Assembly: GCA_947460565.1 (NCBI GenBank) | Contig: CANHJJ010000004.1 | Coordinates: forward strand, 1-24,789 | DNA length: 24,789 nucleotides | Origin: Bacteroidota bacterium | GTDB taxonomy: Bacteria > Bacteroidota > Bacteroidia > UKL13-3 | Direction of reading: 5' to 3' | Shown: in pieces, positions 7,789-14,164 of the stretch | Position numbering within the stretch: the stretch's first letter is position 1 | Layout: each line of letters begins with the position of its first letter | Program-made: the position numbers and the translations under genes | Notes under the pieces: model-generated | Database searches by the model: none | Told to the model about the DNA's origin: nothing | The model's input: only the letters and a program-made list of their open reading frames with translations

Positions 7789-9039
7789 TTACATTTTACC
7801 AATATTTTCTTTCTTTGCTTCAATCCATTTCGACATGTATTTTGTGCTTGACATGGTATGATGATGTAGCATTAAACCCATAAAATTATGTAGACGATGT
7901 TGTACTAAGTTTTTCTGTATCTCATCTATTCTCCTAAGTAACGCTTGACCAATTACTTTCTTGTTATAGCATAAATTAATAATATCTATTCCTCGTTGCT
8001 GAGCTAGCAACCATTTTTCTTTTACCGAATATAGATTTGCAGCGCTATTACTAAATTCTAGGATATCATTCGAAATGTAGCCACTCCATCCTAAATTTCC
8101 ATGCATTGCCTCTGCACCTAAAGTAGTTGTAATGGATGGTGTTCCGCATTTCATGGCATGTAGCAACTTACCCTTTAAGCCCGCACCAAAACGAATAGGA
8201 GCTAAAAGCAATCGAGCATTACTTATAACTTGATTAGCATCCTTAGCCCTGCCTTTAATAATAAAACCTTCCTTTTCATTATGTAATTCAAATACCTTTT
8301 GGGAAGAATAAGCACCATAAATGTGCAATTCTGCCTCCGGTAGTTGCTTTTTAATAAGTGGCCAAATATCCTTTTTTAAATATTGAACAGCATTCCAATT
8401 GGGCTCATGTAGGAAATTCCCTATTGAAACAAATTGCTTTCTTTCCTCGAATGATGGCATTTTGATGATATCTTCTTGAGACATATTATCCAGCATAAAT
8501 GGTAAATAATATATCAAATCAGAATCAATTTTAAAGACGGTCTTCAATAAATCCATTTCATAAGTGGAAATTATTAACGTGAGATCTGAGCGCAGAATAC
8601 TAGCGATTTCTCGCTTTGAAATTTCTTCTTTTAGCAAATCATCAAATTCAAAATTTCTATTTTGTTTATGTGCATTTTGTCGGGCGTACCTTAATGAATG
8701 GAAATCTTCTGTGTCTAATATCCGTATGGCTTCAGGGCAATGTTCGGCTACCCTCCAGCCAAATTGTTCTTCAGTCATAAATCTATCAAATACAACCATA
8801 TTAGGCTTGAGGGTTTGTATAAAATCATCAAATGTGCGACTATTTAGTTGAATACATTCCTTTTGAACACCTATGCTTTCGATATCAAACATAAACTCAC
8901 TTGGGTTAGCAATGCTAGCAAAAGTGATTTGCCAATTTTGTGATTGAAATAATTCAATTAACTGCATCATGCGACTACCCGCAGCTGATGAATCAGGCTC
9001 GGGCCAAACAGAACCAATAATTAGTACCTTTTCACTCAT
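7789..9039 (-). CDS. Glycosyltransferase, GT-B fold (GT4-like)
   Basis: This 416-residue protein (ATG at 9039) is a two-domain GT-B glycosyltransferase that would transfer a sugar from a nucleotide donor to a cell-surface or secreted acceptor. The N-terminal domain starts with EKVLIIGSVWPEPDSSAAGS, a typical beta-strand and glycine loop. The C-terminal donor-binding domain starts near residue 203 with FVSIGNFLHEPNWNAVQYL. It has IRFGAGLKGKLLHAMKCGTP at about 282-301, where the usual E-x7-E pair is replaced, followed by TTTLGAEAM, the (V)GAEG element seen in many Bacteroidota homologues. The in-frame TTG at 9054 is rejected because ATG gives the better family start. No sugar or acceptor can be named: the gene stands alone, away from any polysaccharide cluster. 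Its start lies 60 bases from the divergent DUF2721 gene. Confidence 0.82.
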   Translation of the reverse strand: MSEKVLIIGSVWPEPDSSAAGSRMMQLIELFQSQNWQITFASIANPSEFMFDIESIGVQKECIQLNSRTFDDFIQTLKPNMVVFDRFMTEEQFGWRVAEHCPEAIRILDTEDFHSLRYARQNAHKQNRNFEFDDLLKEEISKREIASILRSDLTLIISTYEMDLLKTVFKIDSDLIYYLPFMLDNMSQEDIIKMPSFEERKQFVSIGNFLHEPNWNAVQYLKKDIWPLIKKQLPEAELHIYGAYSSQKVFELHNEKEGFIIKGRAKDANQVISNARLLLAPIRFGAGLKGKLLHAMKCGTPSITTTLGAEAMHGNLGWSGYISNDILEFSNSAANLYSVKEKWLLAQQRGIDIINLCYNKKVIGQALLRRIDEIQKNLVQHRLHNFMGLMLHHHTMSSTKYMSKWIEAKKENIGKM

Positions 9040-9099
9040 GAATATTAGCTGCAATCAAAGCAATCGACATTACAAAAAAAAGAATTTACTTTGCCCTGT

Positions 9100-9501
9100 A
9101 TGCAAATTTCGATTAATACACCTGCTTTATTATTTCCGGCCATCACATTATTAATGTTGGCTTATACCAATCGATTTCTGGCTTTAGCCAATTTAATAAG
9201 AAACTTACATACACGCTATAAACAATCTCCTTTAGATAAAACATCCATTATTCATCAAATTCACAGTTTGCGTAAAAGAATACGTTATATAAAAAACATG
9301 CAGGCCTTTGGGGTAATAAGTTTCTTCCTATGCGTATTGTGTATGATGAGTATTTATTTGGAATATGAGACTTTTAGTTTTGTCATTTTCGGATTGAGTT
9401 TGGCTTCATTGATGCTTTCATTGGCACTATCTATTACTGAAATATTTATGAGTACAAAAGCCTTAGAGATTGAATTGAGTGATATGGAATTGATGGATTA
9501 G
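9100..9501 (+). CDS. DUF2721-family membrane protein
   Basis: The 133-residue protein (ATG at 9100) begins MQISINTPALLFPAITLLML, and continues with AYTNRFLALANLIRNLH, the conserved start of DUF2721 proteins. It has an N-terminal membrane segment, a basic cytoplasmic helix at about 25-65, and two closely spaced C-terminal membrane segments at about 70-122. The function of the family is unknown. A TTG three codons upstream (9091) is less likely as the start. The sequence TTACTTTG just before the start resembles a -7 element with one mismatch. It is convergent with the YugP-like protease gene. Confidence 0.78.
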   Translation: MQISINTPALLFPAITLLMLAYTNRFLALANLIRNLHTRYKQSPLDKTSIIHQIHSLRKRIRYIKNMQAFGVISFFLCVLCMMSIYLEYETFSFVIFGLSLASLMLSLALSITEIFMSTKALEIELSDMELMD

Positions 9502-9570
9502 CGGTAGTTCTGGAATGCAAAGTATTTGCCCTACGGTTATTGATTAGGGTAATAATAGACAAATGAAAAC

Positions 9571-9592
9571 AAAAAAGCCCCTTGCGGGGCTT
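9571..9592 (-). terminator. Intrinsic terminator of the protease unit
   Basis: A perfect 7-bp stem (aagcccc/ggggctt) with a 4-base loop ttgc spans 9575-9592. Read on the minus strand it is followed by a T-run (complement of 9571-9576), so it ends transcripts of the YugP-like protease gene, whose stop is 21 bases before it. It may also slow transcripts arriving from the convergent DUF2721 gene. Confidence 0.85.
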
Positions 9593-9612
9593 CTATAGTG
9601 TCTAAAATATAA

Positions 9613-10284
9613 TTAATCTCTTCTACCTGCATATATCTGCAAATAGTAAAGCAATGTAGCTATGGAGGCGATTGCGGCTACTACATAAGTGCTTGCAGCC
9701 CATCTCAATGCATCTTTGCTTAGTTCATGCTCATCTTTTCTTACAATTCCACTGGTATCAAGCCAAGCAAGGGCTCTACTACTTGCATCAAATTCTACTG
9801 GCAAGGTAATCAATGAAAACAAGGTGGTTAATGAGAACAACACGATGCCTATTAGTAACAAAGCAGGAAAAGTATTGATTAATAAAACGCCTCCCAACAA
9901 TATCCATTGCAAATAACCTGATGTAACACTTACAATAGGCACAATGGCCGAACGGAAATTCAACCAAGCATAGGCTTTCGCATGTTGTACGGCATGTCCG
10001 CACTCATGGGCAGCAACCGCAGCAGCCAAAACACTTCTTCCATAATATACATCCTGGCTCAGGTTTACTGTTTTGTTTTGCGGGTTGTAATGGTCGCTCA
10101 ACTGACCTTCTGCACTCACAATTTTTACATCATAAATGCCATTATCATTTAGCATTTGCTGGGCTATTTCAGCACCCGTCATGTGGTTGCTCAAACCAAT
10201 TTCTGAATATTTTTTGGCTTTTGATTTAAACCTCCAACTCACATAAAAGCTAAGTGCCAGAGGAATGATAAAGTACATAAACAT
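9613..10284 (-). CDS. YugP-type neutral zinc metallopeptidase (membrane)
   Basis: From the ATG at 10284 the 223-residue protein begins MFMYFIIPLALSFYVSWRFK, the usual N-terminal membrane anchor of YugP (peptidase Mx) proteins. The zincin motif HECGH is at 93-97, preceded by SDHYNPQNKTVNLS (63-76) typical of the family, and the likely third ligand is Glu165 in LPVEFDAS. Further membrane segments lie at about 113-165 and 200-218. These are poorly characterised membrane proteases; the natural substrate is unknown. The upstream in-frame TTG (10338) is rejected: the extra N-terminus overlaps the small gene upstream and is not protein-like for this family. It follows that small gene by 28 bases and ends before a strong terminator, so the two likely share one mRNA. 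M21 at 10278 is an alternative start. Confidence 0.88.
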   Translation of the reverse strand: MFMYFIIPLALSFYVSWRFKSKAKKYSEIGLSNHMTGAEIAQQMLNDNGIYDVKIVSAEGQLSDHYNPQNKTVNLSQDVYYGRSVLAAAVAAHECGHAVQHAKAYAWLNFRSAIVPIVSVTSGYLQWILLGGVLLINTFPALLLIGIVLFSLTTLFSLITLPVEFDASSRALAWLDTSGIVRKDEHELSKDALRWAASTYVVAAIASIATLLYYLQIYAGRRD

Positions 10285-10312
10285 AATTTTTCTAAATTTA
10301 TTATTTCTGAAA

Positions 10313-10477
10313 TTACAAACTGCGTACCACGCGCACAATGATGACGATTAATGCCATTAAGAACATTAAAATAGATATTTTATTGATTCCATGCATCACT
10401 TTTAAGTTGAATGATGACGGACTGTCAGTATCTTGTTTTTTCCAAAATGTAACGTAAGACATGAATTTTTTAAACAT
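10313..10477 (-). CDS. Small membrane protein, DUF6728-like
   Basis: This 54-residue gene reads MFKKFMSYVTFWKKQDTDS, then FNLKVMHGINKISILMFLMA and a basic tail RVVRSL. The pattern of a charged FWKKxDxDxPSxFN segment, then the MHGINKISI motif and one membrane helix, matches from memory the short DUF6728 proteins of Bacteroidota; the family name should be confirmed. The single helix at about 31-50 with a positive tail suggests insertion in the inner membrane. It is the first gene of a unit with the YugP-like protease 28 bases downstream, and its ATG is four bases after a -7 element. Function unknown; a regulatory or partner role with the protease is only inferred from position. Confidence 0.75.
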   Translation of the reverse strand: MFKKFMSYVTFWKKQDTDSPSSFNLKVMHGINKISILMFLMALIVIIVRVVRSL

Positions 10478-10481
10478 AAGA

Positions 10482-10514
10482 CAAATGTATTAAAGCTAAG
10501 TCAAATGTAACAAA
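10482..10514 (-). promoter_or_regulatory. Promoter of the DUF6728-protease unit
   Basis: On the minus strand TTTG (10514-10511), a 21-base spacer and TACATTTG (10489-10482) fit the TTG/TAnnTTTG consensus, and the small gene's ATG begins four bases later. A second TACATTTG lies at 10509-10502, exactly 20 bases upstream of the first. Both copies sit in a 12-base repeat related to the inverted repeat before mntR. Confidence 0.5.
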
Positions 10515-10553
10515 AATTATATCAGATTGTTTGTTTTAGGTGAAATTAAATGT

Positions 10554-10579
10554 CAAATCTAAATATAAATTTAGATTTG
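10554..10579. promoter_or_regulatory. Inverted repeat, probable operator of mntR-mntH
   Basis: Perfect 11-base arms caaatctaaat and atttagatttg are separated by ataa. A second overlapping dyad, tttaga-tttg-tctaaa, covers 10570-10585. The site ends 12 bases before the TATATTTG element, where a bound repressor would block RNA polymerase. DtxR/MntR-family repressors bind A/T-rich dyads of about this size in front of their own genes, so this is the probable binding site of the regulator encoded 24 bases downstream. The assignment is by position and symmetry only. Confidence 0.55.
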
Positions 10580-10590
10580 TCTAAAATTAA

Positions 10591-10598
10591 TATATTTG
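10591..10598 (+). promoter_or_regulatory. -7 element (TATATTTG) of mntR-mntH
   Basis: TATATTTG fits TAnnTTTG at every fixed base and is four bases before the mntR ATG, implying a leaderless transcript. There is no TTG at the normal -33 distance; that region is occupied by the inverted repeat. Confidence 0.5.
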
Positions 10599-10602
10599 CG
10601 GT

Positions 10603-11256
10603 ATGTATTCTTTTACAGAAGAAAATTATTTGAAAGCCATTTACAAGCTTTCTGATAATAATGGTAGCGGTGTCAGCACGAATTCTATTGCTGAAAACAT
10701 ACAAACAAAAGCTGCATCGGTTACCGATATGATAAAAAAATTATCGGACAAAAAGTTGCTAAAGTATGAAAAATACAAGGGTGTAAACCTAACCCAAAAA
10801 GGCAAGGACGTAGCCATTCAAACCATTCGAAAGCATAGAATTTGGGAAGTTTTTCTTCATGAAAAATTAAAATTTGGATGGGAAGAAGTACACGAAATAG
10901 CCGAGCAATTAGAACATATTCAATCAGAATTATTAATTAACAAGCTTGATGAATTTTTGGGCTACCCCACTCATGATCCTCATGGAGACCCCATTCCTGG
11001 AGAAAACGGAGAGTTTCATAACAATGCATTTGTGAGTTTGGATACTGTCGAAGCAAACAAAAAAGTAATTTTGAGTGGTGTAATCAATCACTCGGTGCCA
11101 TTTTTACAACACCTCAAAAAAATTGATTTAACTCTGGGTCAAAAACTAATGGTGATAGAAATAAATGAATACGATCGCTCTCTAAAATTATTATTAAACG
11201 GTAAAATTGAAATATTTATAAGTAACGAAGTAGCTAAAAATATTTTGGTAAAATAA
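10603..11256 (+). CDS. mntR: DtxR/MntR-family metal-dependent transcriptional repressor
   Basis: This 217-residue protein has the three-domain plan of DtxR/IdeR: a winged helix at about 1-70 (recognition helix near AASVTDMIKKLSDKKLL), a metal-binding dimerisation domain at 71-140, and a C-terminal SH3-like FeoA-type domain at about 150-217. Residues aligning with IdeR metal ligands are His78, Glu82, His97, Glu104 and His105. The IdeR Cys102 position is Glu101, as in Mn-sensing MntR. The IdeR Met10/MntR Asp8 position is Asn8, which is neither. The stretch WEEVHEIAEQLEH and then HDPHGDPIPG are family hallmarks. It sits one base upstream of an NRAMP transporter, so Mn(II) is the probable co-repressor, with Fe(II) possible. 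Autoregulation is suggested by the dyad just upstream. Confidence 0.88.
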   Translation: MYSFTEENYLKAIYKLSDNNGSGVSTNSIAENIQTKAASVTDMIKKLSDKKLLKYEKYKGVNLTQKGKDVAIQTIRKHRIWEVFLHEKLKFGWEEVHEIAEQLEHIQSELLINKLDEFLGYPTHDPHGDPIPGENGEFHNNAFVSLDTVEANKKVILSGVINHSVPFLQHLKKIDLTLGQKLMVIEINEYDRSLKLLLNGKIEIFISNEVAKNILVK

Positions 11257-11257
11257 G

Positions 11258-13132
11258 ATGCAATCATCAGACAAATCATTAAGTGAAGTTCACGAAAGTG
11301 TGAAAGTGCCAGAGAAGCAAAATCGTTGGCGTACTTTCATGTCGTTTATTGGACCTGCTTATTTGGTGAGTGTAGGTTATATGGACCCTGGCAATTGGGC
11401 AACAGATATTGCAGGAGGTAGCAAATTTGGATACAGCCTTATTTGGGTATTATTAATGAGCAACCTCATGGCTTTGCTCTTGCAAAGTTTAGCCGCGCGA
11501 TTAGGGGTTGTAAAAGGGTGGGACTTAGCACAAGCAAGCAGACAACAGTTTGGACAATGGGCCAATTTTTCATTGTATACTTTTGCAGAAATAGCCATTG
11601 CTGCTTGTGATTTAGCCGAAATAATAGGAATGGCAATTGGTTTGAATTTGCTTTTTCATTTGCCTTTGCTTTATGGCATTCTCATCACCGCTTTTGATAC
11701 CTTTTTATTGTTATTATTAATCAACAAAGGTATTCGTAAGCTTGAACTTTTTATTGTAAGCATGGTGAGCATTATTGGACTTTCTTTCATAGCCCAATTG
11801 TTTATTGTTAAGCCCGACTCCATTGAAATCATGAAAGGCTTTGTCCCAAGCGCACTCTCGGGTGATGCTTTGTACATTGCCATTGGTATCATTGGCGCCA
11901 CCGTGATGCCTCACAATTTATACCTACATTCATCTCTAGTTCAAACAAGAAAATTCAGGAAAGACAATGCAGGTATTAAAGCCGCACTTAGATACAATTT
12001 CTTTGATTTAAGCATTGCCTTAAATCTTGCTTTTTTTGTGAATGCTGCTATTTTAATACTTGCAGCATCAGCCTTTTTTACCAATGGCTTTCATCAGATT
12101 AGCGATATCAAAGATGCACACATCATGCTAAACTCTTTGTTTGGAAGTCTTGCCCCTACCCTATTTGCCATTGCTTTAATTTGCTCTGGTCAGAGTTCAA
12201 CGATTACAGGCACATTAGCAGGACAAATCGTGATGGAAGGTTATTTAAATTTAAGGATTAGCCCTTGGCTTCGGAGAACAATTACGCGTTTGATTGCCAT
12301 TATTCCCGCTATTTTTACCATTCTATATTATGGTGAAGAAAAGCTAGGTGCATTACTCATCTTAAGTCAAGTTATTTTGAGCTTACAATTGGGATTCGCC
12401 ATTGTACCTCTCATTCATTTCACTAGCAATAAAAAAATAATGGGCGAGTTTGCCATCAACAAAACCATTAAATATTTGGCTTGGTTGGTTGCCATCATTA
12501 TCATTTCATTAAACGTAAAATTGGTGCTTGAAGAAATTAGTTCATTTATTGATGGCTTATCCGATTCATACCGATGGCTTGAGATTCCTGTACTTTCGCT
12601 GGTTCTGTTTGCAGCTCTGCTTTTATTGTACATCATTTTCCAACCCTTAATAATTAAATTTACACAAAAAACATACTTGCCACATGGTTCCGCTAGTAGG
12701 ATTGAAAAAATAGAATCCTTTACTTACAACAAAATAGCCATTACACTTGATTTTTCAGATAACGACAAGGCATCCATTCAACATGCTTTGGCTGTTGGCG
12801 GGACTGATGCTGAATACCTTTTAATACATATTGTTGAGTCGGTAGCAGCCACTCGGTATGGCGGTGAGGTAATGGATAATGAAAGTTTAGAAGACTTATA
12901 CAATATTAATCAATATAAGAAGAACTTAGTTGAATTAGGATACAAAGCAGAAACTATGTTAGGATATGGAAGAAGAGCTAAAAACATTGCAGAAATATCT
13001 AAAGAACATAATATTGAGTTGTTGGTAATGGGTGCCCATGGTCATGCTGCCCTAAAAGATTTCATTTTTGGCTCAACCGTTGATGCTGTAAGGCATTTGG
13101 TTAGCATACCAGTTTTGGTTGTTCGAGTTTAA
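11258..13132 (+). CDS. mntH: NRAMP divalent-metal transporter fused to a UspA domain
   Basis: Residues 1-470 are an NRAMP proton-coupled metal importer of the inner membrane, most likely for Mn(II). The metal-binding motif of TM1 is MDPGNWATD (Asp43, Asn46), and TM6 has ATVMPHN with Met217 and His219. Eleven or so hydrophobic segments run to about residue 465. Residues 488-624 form a cytoplasmic UspA (universal stress protein) domain. Its ATP-binding loop is MGAHGHAALKDFIFGST (591-607), fitting G-x2-G-x9-G-S/T, and its end is SIPVLVVRV. Canonical MntH is about 410-450 residues, so the UspA domain is an addition. The gene starts one base after the mntR stop and is surely in the same operon. 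The tail may sense ATP or energy state, but that is inference. No terminator was seen after it. Confidence 0.92.
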   Translation: MQSSDKSLSEVHESVKVPEKQNRWRTFMSFIGPAYLVSVGYMDPGNWATDIAGGSKFGYSLIWVLLMSNLMALLLQSLAARLGVVKGWDLAQASRQQFGQWANFSLYTFAEIAIAACDLAEIIGMAIGLNLLFHLPLLYGILITAFDTFLLLLLINKGIRKLELFIVSMVSIIGLSFIAQLFIVKPDSIEIMKGFVPSALSGDALYIAIGIIGATVMPHNLYLHSSLVQTRKFRKDNAGIKAALRYNFFDLSIALNLAFFVNAAILILAASAFFTNGFHQISDIKDAHIMLNSLFGSLAPTLFAIALICSGQSSTITGTLAGQIVMEGYLNLRISPWLRRTITRLIAIIPAIFTILYYGEEKLGALLILSQVILSLQLGFAIVPLIHFTSNKKIMGEFAINKTIKYLAWLVAIIIISLNVKLVLEEISSFIDGLSDSYRWLEIPVLSLVLFAALLLLYIIFQPLIIKFTQKTYLPHGSASRIEKIESFTYNKIAITLDFSDNDKASIQHALAVGGTDAEYLLIHIVESVAATRYGGEVMDNESLEDLYNINQYKKNLVELGYKAETMLGYGRRAKNIAEISKEHNIELLVMGAHGHAALKDFIFGSTVDAVRHLVSIPVLVVRV

Positions 13133-13218
13133 TTAGAATATACATGCATAATTTACATACTGAAAGCTATTTTCGCTGCGTTATTATTTAATAAAACGAT
13201 CTAAACCAAGAACATTTC

Positions 13219-14085
13219 ATGAAAAAAATACTCATTGTCCTCTTTTTTTATTTCGGCATACAGGCCAAAGCTCAAAATAGAATTGACTCCCTTACTATGG
13301 ATAGTCTGCATGATGTAGAAATTAGATTAATGGGTTTGAGCGAACGTATGATTCAATCCTACGATGAAGAAGAGAGACTGACTAGTGGTAAAAACTTTAT
13401 TCGCACATTAGTAAGGGCAATAAAAGTTCAAGGTTCCTATTACTATCCTTTTGATTCATTGAAAACAGTTTCTATTCTTCATGCTCCAGATGATATGTTT
13501 AGAATAATGACTTGGAATTTGGGAACCAATGAAGAGGAGTTTCATTATTATGGTTTAATTCAAATGAACCCTAATAAAATTAAGAAGATAAAAGATACTG
13601 CCAATTTACGAGCTTATTACCCGCTAATAGACAGAAGTAGTCGAATTAACAATCCCTATGATACTATTACAAGCGCTGATTTCTGGTGGGGATCTACCTA
13701 TTATCAAATGGCCTTAAACAAAGCTGGTAAAACAAAATTCTATACATTAATCGGATGGGACGGCAATACCAGCAGAAGCAACAAAAAGGTGGTAGATGTA
13801 TTAACTTTTCAAAACAACTTACCCGTTTTTGGTGCGCCTATTTTTGATGTAAAAGGAAAGAAACTATTAAAACGAATGATTTGGGAATTCAACAATTTCG
13901 CAACTATGACATTGCGATATGAAGAGAAGAAGAACCTGTTGATTTATGAAAATATCGTTCCCCCAAAACCTAGTAATTTAGGAATGTATGAAACTTATTT
14001 ACCTGATGGCAGTTATGATTTTATGGCTTGGAAAAATGGTAAATGGCAAATAACTGGAGAGCTAAAGGATTTCAAAATGAGATAA
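13219..14085 (+). CDS. Secreted protein of unknown function (conserved in Bacteroidota)
   Basis: This 288-residue protein starts with a signal peptide, MKKILIVLFFYFGIQAKA, probably cut before Gln19. There are no other membrane segments and no lipobox, so it should be soluble in the periplasm or exported. The mature part is rich in aromatic residues. Recognisable stretches are YTLIGWDGNTSRSNKKVVDV at about 174-193, FGAPIFDVKGKK (205-216), and MTLRYEEKKNLLIYEN followed by YLPDGSYDFMAW near the end. I recall this pattern from uncharacterised Bacteroidota proteins but can name no domain, active site or ligand. It begins 86 bases after mntH. A TATTTTCG element at about 13174 (one mismatch to the -7 consensus) may give it its own promoter. 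A strong shared terminator follows. Confidence 0.75.
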   Translation: MKKILIVLFFYFGIQAKAQNRIDSLTMDSLHDVEIRLMGLSERMIQSYDEEERLTSGKNFIRTLVRAIKVQGSYYYPFDSLKTVSILHAPDDMFRIMTWNLGTNEEEFHYYGLIQMNPNKIKKIKDTANLRAYYPLIDRSSRINNPYDTITSADFWWGSTYYQMALNKAGKTKFYTLIGWDGNTSRSNKKVVDVLTFQNNLPVFGAPIFDVKGKKLLKRMIWEFNNFATMTLRYEEKKNLLIYENIVPPKPSNLGMYETYLPDGSYDFMAWKNGKWQITGELKDFKMR

Positions 14086-14105
14086 GATTAAGTGCCTAGT
14101 CCAAA

Positions 14106-14146
14106 AAAAAGAAAAGCCCAAACAAATTGTTTGGGCTTTTCTTTTT
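14106..14146. terminator. Bidirectional intrinsic terminator
   Basis: A perfect 20-bp inverted repeat (14106-14125 with 14127-14146, one-base centre at 14126) has a core of gcccaaacaa/ttgtttgggc flanked by A-runs on the left and T-runs on the right. It therefore terminates in both directions and lies between the ends of two convergent genes, 21 bases after the unknown secreted protein gene and 19 bases after the giant gene's stop as read on the minus strand. Confidence 0.92.
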
Positions 14147-14164
14147 ATTTTTATTTAGTTTAAA

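Noticed and set aside
9788..10003. Minus-strand 71-residue frame inside the protease gene and a plus-strand frame opposite it
   Set aside because: Both overlap the YugP-like coding region, which has an intact zincin motif and family layout.
9613..10338. Longer start (TTG 10338) for the YugP-like protease
   Set aside because: It would overlap the upstream small gene; the family N-terminus begins at the internal ATG 10284.
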